Assembly: GCF_024178315.1 (NCBI RefSeq)
Contig: NZ_JAMZIK010000005.1
Coordinates: forward strand, 1 to 64,000
Origin: Siccirubricoccus soli
GTDB lineage: Bacteria; Pseudomonadota; Alphaproteobacteria; Acetobacterales; Acetobacteraceae
Direction: 5' to 3'
Length of the DNA stretch: 64,000 nt
Part shown: one piece after another, positions 14,456 to 24,027 of the stretch
Layout: every line of letters begins with the position of its first letter
How positions within the stretch are numbered: position 1 is the stretch's first letter
Notes under the pieces: generated by a model
Databases searched by the model: none
What the model saw: the letters and a program-made list of their open reading frames with translations, nothing else
Told to the model about the DNA's origin: nothing
Program-made: the position numbers and the translations under genes

Positions 14456-14881
14456 AAGGCAATCTCGAGGCTGCCGGCGCCACCTTGCTCGACCGGCCAC
14501 GCAGACGACTTCGACCGGCTTTCCGGCAGCATTGGATGTCGAGCGCCCGGTCGGTCAGGCACCCTGTTGTTCGCGGTCCTGCCTGCGCGGTTGGCGTGAC
14601 GTCGCCATGATCGGCCAGTCCCGGTCGCCCATAGGCCATGACCTGAATGGCAAGTCGAGCCAGCCGCCGATTGGTTGCCGCGCCGCCTTGGTCGCCTCGG
14701 CCAATCGGCTGGCGGAAAGCACGATGCTGCTGAGGATGCGCACAAGGGATAGCCAGCGAGCACCGCCAACTCCGATTGACGTCGGAATGTCAGAGATGGG
14801 CGGGAACGGACCTCCACCGAACCCTATTCTGGTCTGAGGGGGCCAGCGCTCCGTCCATCGTTCCAAAAAACCAGGGATTCC
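14456..14881. other. Unassigned stretch between phosphatase and RpiR genes
   Basis: Open frames exist on both strands (for example minus 14555-14866), but neither gives a recognisable family and codon choice is mixed. It may hold promoter sequence and decayed DNA. No RNA gene or terminator was recognised. Confidence 0.4.
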
Positions 14882-15787
14882 TCAGTAGCGCTTCAACGAC
14901 AGCACCTCCGAGCTGCGCCGCAACGCGAGGATGGCATCACCGCCTCGGGCCAGCGCCATGCTGCTGATCAGCGCGTCCACCACGGCAAGCTGAGCAATGC
15001 GGCTGGTCATCGCCTCCGTCCGGAAGCGCGTCTCGCGCGCCGCGGTGCTCAGCACCACATCGGCATGCGCCTGCAAGGGGTTGCGGCCAAGGTTGGTGAT
15101 GATCACGGTGCGCGCCCCGGCCTCCCGCGCCAGCCGGGTCGCGGTTATGGTTTCGACCGAACTGCCGGAATGCGAGATGGTCAGCGTCGCCACCTTGGGG
15201 CCTGCCAGGGCCGCGCTGACGGCCTGCACATGGCTGTCCACGGCGAGCCGCACATCCAGCCCAATGCGCAGCATCCGCATATGCGCGTCCTCGGCGACCG
15301 GCGCCGCACTGCCGATGCCATAGACTTCGATGCGCTTGGCCGCGCAGAGCAGCGACGCGGCCCGCGCCAGCGCCGCCGGATCGAGCACCGCAAGAGTGTC
15401 CTGCAAGGCCTGGATGCCTGCGGCGAAGACCTTGCGCATGACGGTTGCCGGCGCATCGCCGGGCTCCAGGTCCTCATGGATCGCCTGCACCGGCTGGGTC
15501 AGCGCGCGGGCGAGTTCGATCTTCAGGTGCTGGAAGCCCCGCGCGCCAACCTGGCGGCAGAGCGCGATGACGCTGCCCTCGCTGGCGCCGGCATGCTCGG
15601 CCACCTCGGTGACCGACATATGCACGACCTCGGCTTGCCGGCTCAGGATGAGATCCGCGATGCGGGCCGCGGTGGGCGGCAATCCGGAGCGCAGCGCGCG
15701 CAACCGTTCGATGGCGGCCAGTGGCGGGGTGTTGCCCCCGGATGGGATCGGATCACGCGGCAGGCGTGTAGGGGCAGATCGGGACAT
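14882..15787 (-). CDS. RpiR/MurR-family transcriptional regulator (HTH + SIS)
   Basis: 301 residues from the ATG at 15787; a GTG at 15808 is an alternative start. The N-terminal HTH_6 domain spans about residues 20-95 (LPPTAARIADLILS, MSVTEVAEHAGASEGSVIALCRQVGARGFQHLKI). The C-terminal SIS domain spans about 115-260 (IEVYGIGSAAPVAEDAHMR, LTISHSGSSVETITATRLAREAG, TVIITNLG). RpiR proteins sense phosphosugars or phosphorylated metabolites through the SIS domain. The gene diverges from the Ugp-like importer operon that begins at 15945 and is its likely regulator. The effector is not identifiable but would fit a phosphorylated import product. Confidence 0.92.
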   Translation of the reverse strand: MSRSAPTRLPRDPIPSGGNTPPLAAIERLRALRSGLPPTAARIADLILSRQAEVVHMSVTEVAEHAGASEGSVIALCRQVGARGFQHLKIELARALTQPVQAIHEDLEPGDAPATVMRKVFAAGIQALQDTLAVLDPAALARAASLLCAAKRIEVYGIGSAAPVAEDAHMRMLRIGLDVRLAVDSHVQAVSAALAGPKVATLTISHSGSSVETITATRLAREAGARTVIITNLGRNPLQAHADVVLSTAARETRFRTEAMTSRIAQLAVVDALISSMALARGGDAILALRRSSEVLSLKRY

Positions 15788-15944
15788 GCCAGAGCAGTCT
15801 ATAGCCACCGCAGCGGGGCGGATGAATTTTCTTCAGGTCTATCTCCCGCCTCACTGAGACGATTTCATAAGACCGTCACCCCACAGGTTGCTGCGTTGCG
15901 GCAAATCCCCCGCGGCTGGAACGGGCGGCAAGCAGGGGGCCGGG
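15788..15944. promoter_or_regulatory. Divergent promoter region, RpiR regulator versus importer operon
   Basis: 157 bases between divergent starts. It contains the only AT-richer run here (near 15825-15875) and is the expected site of promoters and RpiR operators. No clear palindrome was identified. Confidence 0.35.
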
Positions 15945-17102
15945 ATGGCGAGCGTCGACCTGATCGGGATCGGCAAGCGCTTTGGAACGACGGAGGTGCT
16001 GCGCGACGTGTCGCTGCGCATCGCCGATGGCGAATTCCTGGCGATCCTTGGCCCCTCGGGCTGCGGGAAATCCACCCTGCTGCGGATCCTGGCGGGGCTG
16101 GAAGGCGCCGATCGCGGCGAGGTCCGGCTGGGCGATGCGCGGGTGGATCAGCTGCCGCCCAAGGCGCGCAACCTCGCCATGGTGTTCCAGAGCTACGCGC
16201 TCTACCCCTACATGACGGTGCGGCAGAACATTGCCCTGCCGCTGGAGATGCGGCGGCTGTCCGCCCTGCAGCGGCTGCCGCTGCTCGGCCGGCTGCTGCC
16301 CGGCACGGCGCTCCGCCGCCGGGCGATCGCCGAGGATGTCGCGGCCGCGGCGGAGCCGCTGCAACTCACCCATCTGCTGGAGCGGCGGCCGGCGCAGCTT
16401 TCCGGCGGGCAACGCCAGCGCGTGGCGCTGGCCCGCGCCATGGTGCGGCATCCCGCCGCCTTCCTGATGGACGAGCCGCTGTCGAATCTCGACACAAGGC
16501 TGCGCACCGAGGCGCGGGCCGAGATCATGGCGCTGCGCCAGCGCCTCGGCGCGACCATCCTCTACGTCACCCATGACCAGGCCGAGGCGATGGCCATGGC
16601 GGATCGCGTGGCGGTGATGCAGGGCGGCCGGGTGCTGCAGCTTGCGCCGCCCCAGGAGCTGTATGACGAGCCGGCCAGCCTCGAGGTGGCGCGCTTCGTC
16701 GGCAGCCCGCCCATGAATGCCATCCCGGCGCGAATCGGCGCGGAGGGTCGCGTCGAAGCCGCCGGTTTCGCCCTGCCATGGCGAAGCGGCCTGGTTCCGG
16801 GTACGCAAGTCACCCTGGGCGTCAGGGCGGAGGCGCTGGTCCCGGCGGCGCAGGGCCTTCCGGTCCGGGTCGAACGAGTGGAGCGGCTCGGCGCCGAGGC
16901 GCTGATGCATGGCGCCCTGTCCGGATCGGGCGAGATGCTGGTCGCACGTCTGGAAGCCGCGCAGATCGTGGCGCATCCGCCTGGCACCTCGCTGCTGCTC
17001 ATGCCGAGCCGGGCAGTGCTGTTCGATGCCGGGGGCGACCGGCTGCCGATGACGCGCCTGCACGACGCCACTATTCCCTCCTCCGAGCCTGCCTATGGCT
17101 GA
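15945..17102 (+). CDS. ABC importer ATP-binding protein, UgpC/MalK type
   Basis: 385 residues; ATG at 15945. All ATPase motifs are intact: Walker A LGPSGCGKSTLL, Q-loop MVFQSYALYPYM, signature [14 protein letters not shown], Walker B AAFLMDEPLSNLD, H-loop YVTHDQAEA. A TOBE/OB-like C-terminal domain starts at about residue 245 (MNAIPARIG, VTLGVRAEAL), as in MalK/UgpC proteins. Between Q-loop and signature there is an arginine- and leucine-rich insertion (about residues 98-125: RRLSALQRLPLLGRLLPGT) absent from typical MalK. It is the first gene of the importer operon and overlaps the next gene by 8 bases. Confidence 0.95.
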   Translation: MASVDLIGIGKRFGTTEVLRDVSLRIADGEFLAILGPSGCGKSTLLRILAGLEGADRGEVRLGDARVDQLPPKARNLAMVFQSYALYPYMTVRQNIALPLEMRRLSALQRLPLLGRLLPGTALRRRAIAEDVAAAAEPLQLTHLLERRPAQLSGGQRQRVALARAMVRHPAAFLMDEPLSNLDTRLRTEARAEIMALRQRLGATILYVTHDQAEAMAMADRVAVMQGGRVLQLAPPQELYDEPASLEVARFVGSPPMNAIPARIGAEGRVEAAGFALPWRSGLVPGTQVTLGVRAEALVPAAQGLPVRVERVERLGAEALMHGALSGSGEMLVARLEAAQIVAHPPGTSLLLMPSRAVLFDAGGDRLPMTRLHDATIPSSEPAYG

Positions 17103-17994
17103 GCACGCTCGCCATCCCGGCGCCCGCGCGGAAGCCATCGCCGCCTGGCTGCTTGCCCTGCCGGCGCTGCTGCTGATGTGGGCCATGCTGCTCGGCCCGG
17201 CCCTCGCCGTGCTGCTTCTCTCCTTCACGGATTGGAGCCTTGGCGAACCGGAGATCGGCTGGGCGGGCCTCGGGAACTACCTGCAGCTCGCCGACGATCC
17301 GGTGTTCTGGCAGTCGCTGCGCAACACGCTGATCTATGTCGGGGTCTCGGTGCCCGCGACGGTCGGGCTCGGCCTCGGCGCGGCGCTGCTGGTCGAGAGC
17401 GTGGGCCGCGGCCGTGCCTTCTATCGCGCCGCCTATTTCCTGCCGGTCGCCTCCACCCTGCTCGCCATGGCGCTGGTCTGGGAGTTCATGTTCCACCCGA
17501 CGGTCGGCTTCGTCACCCAGGGGTTCCGGGCGCTCGGCCTGCCGACCACCGATTGGCTGCAGAACCCGGACACCGCGCTGCTGGCGCTCGCCGTCATCGG
17601 CATCTGGCAGAATCTCGGCCTGGCGATGGTGCTCTTCGTCGCCGGGCTGCAGGGCATCCCGCGCGACCTCTACGAAGCCCTGGCGATGGATGGCGCCGAT
17701 GGCGCCTGGGAACGCTTCCGCCGGGTCACCTGGCCGATGCTCGGGCCGGCGCTGGTCTTCGTGGTCGCCATCATCGCCATCCGCAGCTTCCAGGTCTTCG
17801 ACACCGTCGCCGTGCTGACCGAAGGCGGGCCGAACAAGGCGACCGAGGTGCTGCTGCACACCATGGTGCAGGAGGGCTTCCGCTTCCTGCGCACCGCCTA
17901 TGGCGCCGCCATCACGGTCATCTTCCTGGTCTTCACCCTGGCGGTCACGGTGGCGCAGACCGTGCTTCTGGACCGGAGGGCGCATTATGGCTGA
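17095..17994 (+). CDS. ABC importer permease, UgpA/MalF type
   Basis: 299 residues with six hydrophobic segments. The first covers about residues 14-45 (AWLLALPALLLMWAMLLGPA). The EAA loop that contacts the ATPase is clear: EALAMDGADGAWERFRRVTW. The fold matches the CUT1 binding-protein-dependent permease family for sugars and glycerol phosphates. Its ATG lies within the end of the ATPase gene and its stop overlaps the second permease gene by 8 bases, so the three are tightly coupled. Confidence 0.94.
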   Translation: MAEHARHPGARAEAIAAWLLALPALLLMWAMLLGPALAVLLLSFTDWSLGEPEIGWAGLGNYLQLADDPVFWQSLRNTLIYVGVSVPATVGLGLGAALLVESVGRGRAFYRAAYFLPVASTLLAMALVWEFMFHPTVGFVTQGFRALGLPTTDWLQNPDTALLALAVIGIWQNLGLAMVLFVAGLQGIPRDLYEALAMDGADGAWERFRRVTWPMLGPALVFVVAIIAIRSFQVFDTVAVLTEGGPNKATEVLLHTMVQEGFRFLRTAYGAAITVIFLVFTLAVTVAQTVLLDRRAHYG

Positions 17995-18811
17995 CCGCTC
18001 CGGCCTGCTGCTGCGCCACGTGCTGCTGCTGCTCGGCGCGGCGGTGATGCTGGCGCCCTTCGTGCTGATGCTCTCGCTCTCGCTGAAGCCGCCCGCGGAG
18101 ATCTTCGCGCCGGAGTTCCGGCTGCTGCCGGTGCAATGGGCGGCGGTGGAAGACTACACCGCCGCCTTCACCAAGGTGCCGCTGGCACGCTTCCTGCTGA
18201 ACGGCTTCATCGTCACCTTCTGCATCTTCACCGCCCAGGCGCTGACGGCGCTGCCCATGGCCTATGCGCTGGCGAAGCTCCGCTGGCAGGGGCGCGATAC
18301 CGCCTTCCTGCTGGTGCTGGCGGCCCTGCTGGTGCCGCCGCAGGTCCCGGCCATCCCGCTCTACATAGCGCTCTGGCAGCTCGACCTGCTGAACACCTAT
18401 GCCGCGATCATCCTGCCCTCGACCATCAGCGTCTTCGGCATCTTCCTGATGCGGCAGTTCTTCCGCACCGTCCCGGACGACCTCATCGCGGCGGCGCGCA
18501 TGGACGGGCTCGGCGAATTCGCCATCGTCTGGCGGATCATGCTGCCGACCGCGGCACCGGCGCTGGCCGCCTTCGGCTGCCTCTCCTTCATCTGGAATTG
18601 GAACGAGTTCTTCTGGCCCTACATCGCTGTGCAGAGCGAGCAGCTCATGACCCCGCCGCTCGGCATCGCCTTCTTCAGCGACACCGAGGCCGGCACGAGT
18701 TGGGGCCCGCTGATGGCGGCCGCCACCGTGGCCACCGCCCCTCTTGTCCTCGCCTTCCTCCTTGCCCAGCGGGCCTTCGTCCGCGGCGTGACGATGACCG
18801 GCATCAAATGA
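17987..18811 (+). CDS. ABC importer permease, UgpE/MalG type
   Basis: 274 residues, six predicted membrane segments starting with LLLLLGAAVMLAPFVLMLSL. Family marks include SLKPPAEIFAPEF after the first helix, ALTALPMAYALAKLRWQGR, and the EAA loop IAAARMDGLGEFAIVWRIMLP. The C-terminus RAFVRGVTMTGIK is the usual end of MalG/UgpE proteins. The ATG at 17987 lies 8 bases inside the preceding permease gene. It would form the heterodimeric channel with the 17095 product. Confidence 0.95.
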   Translation: MADRSGLLLRHVLLLLGAAVMLAPFVLMLSLSLKPPAEIFAPEFRLLPVQWAAVEDYTAAFTKVPLARFLLNGFIVTFCIFTAQALTALPMAYALAKLRWQGRDTAFLLVLAALLVPPQVPAIPLYIALWQLDLLNTYAAIILPSTISVFGIFLMRQFFRTVPDDLIAAARMDGLGEFAIVWRIMLPTAAPALAAFGCLSFIWNWNEFFWPYIAVQSEQLMTPPLGIAFFSDTEAGTSWGPLMAAATVATAPLVLAFLLAQRAFVRGVTMTGIK

Positions 18812-18830
18812 CCCGCCACAGGAGCCCTTC

Positions 18831-20114
18831 ATGATCCTGACCCGTCGCGGCCTGCTCGGCGCCGCCACCGCCTCCCTCGCCTTGCCGCTCTACGCCCGTG
18901 CGCAGTCGCGCGAGGTGGAGCTCAGCGTGCAATACGGCAATGCCGGCACGGTGCGCGAGCTGATGGAGGATGTCGCCGCCGCCTTCATGCGGGAGAATCC
19001 CGGCATCCGCATCACCTACCGCGCGCCGGAGGTGGATTACGAGGCCATGCTGCAGCGCAGCCTGCGCGACGGCATCACCCGCAACCTCCCGGATGTCGCC
19101 TATCACGGGCTGAACCGCCAGCGTACCCTGGTGGAGCGTGACATTCCGGTCGATCTGCAGCCCTTCATGCAGGCCGATGCGGAGGTGGCGGGGCTCGGCT
19201 ATTCGGAAAGCCTGCTGAGCCTCGGCCAGGTCAGCGGGAAGCAGACCGGCATCGGCTTCGCCCTCTCCACGCCGATCCTCTACTACAATCTGGACCTGCT
19301 GCGCCGCGCCGGCGGCGACCCCGAGAAGCTTCCCACCACCTGGGAGGAGGTCATCGCCCTCGGCCGCGCCATCCATGGCAGCAGCGAAGGCATCGCCGGC
19401 CTGTTCTTCGACTGGCAGATCACCGGCAACTGGGCCTGGCAGGCGCAGATCTTCAGCCGCGGCGGCGGCATGCTGAATGCGGAGGAGACGCAGGTTGCCT
19501 TCAACGGGGCGGCCGGGCGTGCCGCGGCGGCCGACCTCGCCGCCATGGTGACCCAGGGCCGCATGCCCGATGCGCGGGAGGCGACCATGTTCGCGGAATT
19601 CTCCGCCGGCCGCCTCGGCATCATCATGTGCTCCACCGCGCAGCTCGGCGCCTTCAATCGCCAGATCGGCGGCCGCTTCCCGCTGAAGACAGGTCGCTTC
19701 CCGATCCCCGGCCCCAACCCCCGCCTGCCGGCCGGCGGCATGGTGGCGATGATGTTCGCCCGGGACGCGGCGAAGCAGCAGGCGGCGTGGAAGTTCATCA
19801 AATTCGCCACCGGGCCGATCGGCGGCACCATGATGGTGAACCACACCGGCTATATGCCGGCCTCGACCGTGCCGGCCGAACGGGAGGAGCTGCTGGGCCG
19901 CTTCTACCGGGAGAACCCGAACCACCTGGTCGCGATCCGGCAGCAGGATGTGATCACCGGCTGGTACGCCTTCCCTGGCCAGAACGCCCTGAAGATCACG
20001 GACGTGATCCAGGACCAGCTCCAATCCGTGGTGGCGCAGCGCGCCGCGCCCGAGGCCGCGCTGGACCGCATGGCCTCCGAGGTGCAGGCGCTGCTGCCGC
20101 GGCGGAGGAGCTGA
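18831..20114 (+). CDS. Extracellular solute-binding protein family 1, UgpB-like
   Basis: 427 residues; ATG at 18831 after CAGGAG. The N-terminus TRRGLLGAATASLALPLYARA looks like a Sec or Tat-type signal peptide with a twin-arginine start. The mature protein shows the family 1 lobe pattern: MREDVAAAFMRENPGIRI-like helix, GIGFALSTPILYYNLDLLRRAG, PTTWEEVIALGRAI, and a late WKFIKFATGPIGG segment. UgpB binds sn-glycerol-3-phosphate or glycerophosphodiesters. Here the assignment rests on overall similarity and on the phosphodiesterase that follows, so a sugar ligand cannot be excluded. Confidence 0.9.
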   Translation: MILTRRGLLGAATASLALPLYARAQSREVELSVQYGNAGTVRELMEDVAAAFMRENPGIRITYRAPEVDYEAMLQRSLRDGITRNLPDVAYHGLNRQRTLVERDIPVDLQPFMQADAEVAGLGYSESLLSLGQVSGKQTGIGFALSTPILYYNLDLLRRAGGDPEKLPTTWEEVIALGRAIHGSSEGIAGLFFDWQITGNWAWQAQIFSRGGGMLNAEETQVAFNGAAGRAAAADLAAMVTQGRMPDAREATMFAEFSAGRLGIIMCSTAQLGAFNRQIGGRFPLKTGRFPIPGPNPRLPAGGMVAMMFARDAAKQQAAWKFIKFATGPIGGTMMVNHTGYMPASTVPAEREELLGRFYRENPNHLVAIRQQDVITGWYAFPGQNALKITDVIQDQLQSVVAQRAAPEAALDRMASEVQALLPRRRS

Positions 20115-20118
20115 GGCC

Positions 20119-21012
20119 ATGGCACCGCGCATCGCCCTCGTCTCCGACATCCATCTCAGCCGCGCCAAGCCCTATTTCCACGCGAATTGGGAGATCCTGC
20201 TGCAGGAGCTGGCGCAGGAGGCGCCGGATCTGGTGCTGCTCGCGGGGGATATCGCGCTCGATGCGCCGCATCGCGAGGACGATCTCGTCTTTGCGCGCGC
20301 GCAGCTTGACCGGTTACCGGCGCCCTGGCGCGCCGTGCCCGGCAACCACGATGTCGGCAACTCCATCCCCGACCAGCGCGGGGAGGCCACGGTGACGGAA
20401 CCGCACCGCGCCGCCTGGCTGCGGCATTTCGGCCAGGATTACTGGGCGCACGACATCGGCGACTGGCGCATCATTGGGCTCGATTGCCTGATCTGCGGCT
20501 CCGGCTTCGCGGCGGAGGCGGAGCAGGCAGCCTTCCTGGAGCAGGCGGTGACGGAGGCGGCGGGACGCCAGATTGCGCTGCTCTACCACAAGCCGTTCTG
20601 CGCCTTCGACGTGTTGGAGACCGAGATGAGCCAGTCCTACTGGTATCCTTCGGTGCGGGAGATGGTGCTGCGGCTGATGCGCGACGGCGCCGTGCGCCTC
20701 TGCCTCTCCGGCCATCTGCATGAATCGCGCGACCGGCTGATCGCCGGTATCCGGCATGTCTGGGCGCCGGGCGTCGCCTTCGTACAGGACATCGCGGGCG
20801 AATGGCTGCCGGATCGGCATGGCCGGCGGCGCGTGGGCTATATGATGATCGAACTGGCGGAAGAGCCGCTCATGACCCTGCGCGAGCCAAGCCGCATGCT
20901 CAACATCGATATCGGCAACTGGCTTCGCAAGGGCATCGGCCATTACGGCACGCTGGCGGGTGGCGCCCCTTATCTTGGCATGATGCCCGAAGGGTGGTCA
21001 GCAATCCCTTGA
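20119..21012 (+). CDS. Calcineurin-like metallophosphoesterase (GpdQ/CpdA-like phosphodiesterase)
   Basis: 297 residues, four bases after the binding-protein stop. The dinuclear metal motifs are complete: SDIHLS (D-x-H), LLAGDIALD (GD), VPGNHDVG (GNHD), LYHKPF, and SGHLHESRD (GHxH). The pattern fits class III cyclic nucleotide or glycerophosphodiester phosphodiesterases. No signal peptide is visible, so it would act in the cytoplasm on the imported substrate. Its place as last gene of a Ugp-like importer operon suggests a GpdQ-like role, hydrolysing glycerophosphodiesters to glycerol-3-phosphate. A purely regulatory cAMP phosphodiesterase is less likely in this context. Confidence 0.9.
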   Translation: MAPRIALVSDIHLSRAKPYFHANWEILLQELAQEAPDLVLLAGDIALDAPHREDDLVFARAQLDRLPAPWRAVPGNHDVGNSIPDQRGEATVTEPHRAAWLRHFGQDYWAHDIGDWRIIGLDCLICGSGFAAEAEQAAFLEQAVTEAAGRQIALLYHKPFCAFDVLETEMSQSYWYPSVREMVLRLMRDGAVRLCLSGHLHESRDRLIAGIRHVWAPGVAFVQDIAGEWLPDRHGRRRVGYMMIELAEEPLMTLREPSRMLNIDIGNWLRKGIGHYGTLAGGAPYLGMMPEGWSAIP

Positions 21013-21046
21013 CACGTCCGGCGTGCCGCAAGCCTTGACGGCGGAC

Positions 21047-21142
21047 ATAGCTGGTAACGCTGAAGGGCGCGTGCACGATGCTGCGGTTGCCCAGCAGACC
21101 AAGCTGGGTGCCGCTTGCCACCTGACCGCCGGCATAGGGCGC
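21047..21142 (-). pseudogene. TonB-dependent siderophore receptor plug fragment
   Basis: About 32 codons on the minus strand read like the conserved start of a siderophore-receptor plug: [31 protein letters not shown]. Homology stops abruptly on both sides, and no barrel sequence is found nearby. It begins only about 35 bases after the importer operon, so it is a relic left by deletion or insertion. Confidence 0.65.
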
Positions 21143-22511
21143 AGGGGGGGGTGGAGAACAAGGCGAACCGCAGGCTACAGGCGGCGAAGTCCGTCCAAGC
21201 CAGTTTACAGTCTCTAAGACCTTGCCCCTAAGGGATCCGATCGTGCCTGATCCGTTCGAGCGTTTTCGAGAGGCGTAACCGCGAAGCGACTCCGGTGTCT
21301 GCGCTGTTCTTGCAGCATGCTTCCCGTGCTGGGTGAGCGGCTTCTGTATTCGGGACGGAAACCCGATGGCGGCCACCAACAGCTTGCGCCTTGGTCGAGC
21401 AGGCAGGACCACCGCGCGAGCCGGTACTCTCTAAGCCCTCTGGCCCCATGAGGTATGCCGGGTGCCGGATGGATCAGCGTCCAAGTGGCACCCATGGCGC
21501 CAGGCACATCCTCTGGCTGACGCTCTGCGACGCAAGCCAGGGCGGCGCGCAGACCGGCCTGGAATGGGCCAGCCTTCCAAGAGCCGGATGAGATGACCGG
21601 CCTCATCCTGCGCCGCTTGGCGGCTTCGGTGCCGACGGGAGCAAGGTAAGGCAGCGCTGCCGACCCCCATCCGCGGAAGTCCGCCCGTGAGGCGCAGGCG
21701 GGCCAGCCCAGGCCGGAAGGCGATCGTACCCGCTCCACCCGCTCCACCCGCGACGCTTGCCGGAGCGAGTCAGGGCAGTGTGAAAGCCCGCAGCCGGATC
21801 AAGCCAAGCCGACGAATCGCAGGCGGCAGCCCCGACGGAGAGGAGAATCAGGCAGCGAGGTGGCGCGGGGACGAAGCGCACGATTTTACCCCGGCGGCCC
21901 ACGATGGCCGGCTAGCGGATGGGTTGGGGGATCGCGACCGGAAGTGCCGGTGCTGCCAGGCCGGAGGCGCGGGGAGGGAGGTTGCCGAGCCACTGCCGCC
22001 TCGACTCGCGCATCCGGATAATGTCCAGTTCGTTGAGGCATCGCCGCACAAGCGGGATGCGCCGCACCTTGAAAATGCCTTTCTGTTTCAGGGGATTGGG
22101 TATGGTGAGCCGGCCGGGATGCGGGCTCGTCCGCTACACTCCAACGCCGACGCCGCTTACGCCCGGTGGTGATCTCAACTGTCCACCGCCCATGACTTTA
22201 CAGCCGAACTTACGCCCGACGTAAGGCCGACAGCCTCAACACATGCGAGCAACCGAGGTAGGCGGTGGAGGCTGGAAGCTTCCTGTCACCAAAGATCGCG
22301 TTTCGATTCGGCCACATTATCGCAATTTAAGGTTGCATCCCGGCCTTGTGAGCTGACTGTTAGTAGCAGCTCAGAGAGGTTCTTCACCACTCGACGGTTT
22401 GGGGAACAAACTGTAATAATTAAGGATGTGATATTTAATACTTCTGACGTTGGCAGCGGCGGGAATGAGCCCGTAACTTCCTGAAGCAACAAAAAAGAGG
22501 ATCCGGAGGAT
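21143..22511. other. Low-coding region between importer operon and RTX gene
   Basis: No intact gene is supported in these 1.4 kb. Short open frames exist on both strands without family signatures, apart from the possible relic listed at 21912-22133. From about 22280 the composition becomes AT-rich, including a TAATAATTAAGG run near 22413-22424, marking the promoter area of the RTX gene and the left side of the foreign segment. Confidence 0.5.
21912..22133 (-). pseudogene. Possible HicA-like toxin remnant
   Basis: A stop-to-stop minus-strand frame of about 73 codons with GC-ending codons but no start. It contains HPGRLTIPNPLKQKGI followed by VRRI, which loosely resembles the C-terminal half of HicA toxins. 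No hicB partner is seen. The match is short and may be chance. Confidence 0.2.
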
Positions 22512-23666
22512 ATGTTTGATCTTACCAAAAATTGGTTTCTCCCAGCGGAGTACGGCTATGAAGTCGCCTCACCATGGTTGATCACCCAATTTTCTTCATA
22601 CATGATCGACGGAGACACCCGCAGGACGTCAATTACTGCGGTGTCATACCCTGAGGAACTCCACTTCAATCTACCCCGGCAAGATGTCATCCTATCCGGC
22701 GATGGAAACGAATTCGGCGCCAATCTTCTTATTCACATCGGCTCAGAGACGTTCGAAGTGGACGATTTCTCGACCGGGCGGGGGGCTGGTTGGCATGGTG
22801 AGGTGACATCGGGCTTGACCCAGCTCATTGAAGGGCAGGGAAATATAGTCGAGTTTACCGACAACGGCTTCTCGGAAACGGTTGTATTTGACTTGGACGG
22901 CGGAGAAGCAGAGACCTATCAGCAGATCGTCTCTAATATCGAGGGTGACCTCTCCAGCACCATTGTCGGGCAGGCGTTCTTTCTTAAATCGGCATATTTT
23001 GCGGACGGGACAACCATAAATCCCCTGCAGATGCCGTTCGAGATAGACGGAACCGAACTTGGTGACGTCCTCTTTGGCTTCGGCAGGGTGGGATACCGCG
23101 CGTCGACCAGGCTTTTCAACGATACCATCGATGGTCACGATGGCAACGACCAGCTCAGTGGGCTCGGGGGCGACGATGTTCTGCTGGGCGGCGACGGCAA
23201 CGACACGCTGAATGGCGGCGATGGTGCTGACACGCTGATCGGCAGCGACGGCACCGACTTGCTGATCGGCGGTGGTAGATCTGATAGCCTATTGGGCGGC
23301 GATGGCGAGGATACGCTAACAGGCGGCGGTGGCACTGACACGCTAGTGGGCGGCGACAGCGACGATATCTTCCACTTCACCGCGCTTGCGGACAGCATGG
23401 TGACGGTACCCGACCGGGTCCTGGACTTGGCGGCGGGCGACAAGATCGACATCTCGGCCATTGATGCCAACAGCAATAGCGATGGTGACCAGGCCTTCCA
23501 GCAGGTGGCCGCTTTCACCCACTCCGCAGGCGAGTTCACGCTCACCTACGACGCGAGTACAAACACCACGACCGCATTGTTCGACGCCACTGGCGACACG
23601 GTGGCGAACATGGCCATCCTGTTCGACGGCGACGTCACCGCGCTAGCCGGCGGATGGGTTCTGTAA
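22512..23666 (+). CDS. RTX-type calcium-binding secreted protein
   Basis: 384 residues; ATG at 22512 follows a GGAGGAT ribosome site. Residues 1-200 match no family I know. From about 205 there are glycine/aspartate nonapeptide repeats (DGHDGNDQLSGLGGDDVLLG, GGDGNDTLNGGDGADTL) that form a calcium-bound parallel beta-roll. A peptidase M10-like C-terminal end follows (DIFHFTALADSM, VLDLAAGDKIDISAIDAN). There is no N-terminal signal, so type I secretion is expected. The first 600 bases have clearly lower GC and more A/T-ending codons than flanking genes, which indicates transfer. It lies between decayed fragments and a recombinase relic next to tRNA-Lys. Its activity is unknown. Confidence 0.88.
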   Translation: MFDLTKNWFLPAEYGYEVASPWLITQFSSYMIDGDTRRTSITAVSYPEELHFNLPRQDVILSGDGNEFGANLLIHIGSETFEVDDFSTGRGAGWHGEVTSGLTQLIEGQGNIVEFTDNGFSETVVFDLDGGEAETYQQIVSNIEGDLSSTIVGQAFFLKSAYFADGTTINPLQMPFEIDGTELGDVLFGFGRVGYRASTRLFNDTIDGHDGNDQLSGLGGDDVLLGGDGNDTLNGGDGADTLIGSDGTDLLIGGGRSDSLLGGDGEDTLTGGGGTDTLVGGDSDDIFHFTALADSMVTVPDRVLDLAAGDKIDISAIDANSNSDGDQAFQQVAAFTHSAGEFTLTYDASTNTTTALFDATGDTVANMAILFDGDVTALAGGWVL

Positions 23667-23760
23667 CGCAATCACCAGTCCTCACCAGCCAACGAGGTGC
23701 ACTGTTCTGTGGGTCATCGCGGCGGTATGCTGGGTAAGGAATACCACCGCCGGCCCGCAG

Positions 23761-24027
23761 AATGTCAGCCCACACTCCGCCGGCGTTCCTGCTGCGCGGG
23801 CCAAGGGCGGTAGGCGGCTTATGAATACAGCCCACGAAATCGCCGCGGTGACCGGCCACAAGAAGCTATCGGAGGTCGAACTCTACACCCGCGCTGCCGA
23901 GCAGGCGAAAATGGCGGTGGCAGGCATGAACAAAATCGGGGCGGGGTCTGTCAACCCTGGTCCCGTCAAACTGTCTACCCAGCGCAAAAAGCGCGGTCAG
24001 AAGCCGCTTTCGCAGGATGGGTGGTGA
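23761..24027 (+). pseudogene. Degenerate tyrosine recombinase (phage-type integrase), C-terminal end
   Basis: The frame reads NVSPH, then a scrambled stretch, then RRLMNTAHEIAAVTGHKKL and EVELYTRAAEQAKMA. This is the C-terminal catalytic region of integrases, with the TGHK box and nucleophilic tyrosine (ELYTRAA) present. The HGLRK box that supplies the catalytic arginine is lost (HSAGV instead), and there is no upstream part of the enzyme. The ATG at 23821 gives a 68-residue ORF that is only the tail. The stop at 24025-24027 overlaps the 3' end of tRNA-Lys, the usual position of an attachment site. Confidence 0.8.

Noticed and set aside
14555-14866. A possible small gene upstream of the RpiR regulator
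   Set aside because: Both strands are open, codon preference does not favour one, and neither product shows a family signature.
23821-24027. A 68-residue hypothetical protein
   Set aside because: It is the tail of a tyrosine recombinase with the catalytic arginine box lost, so it is listed as a pseudogene.
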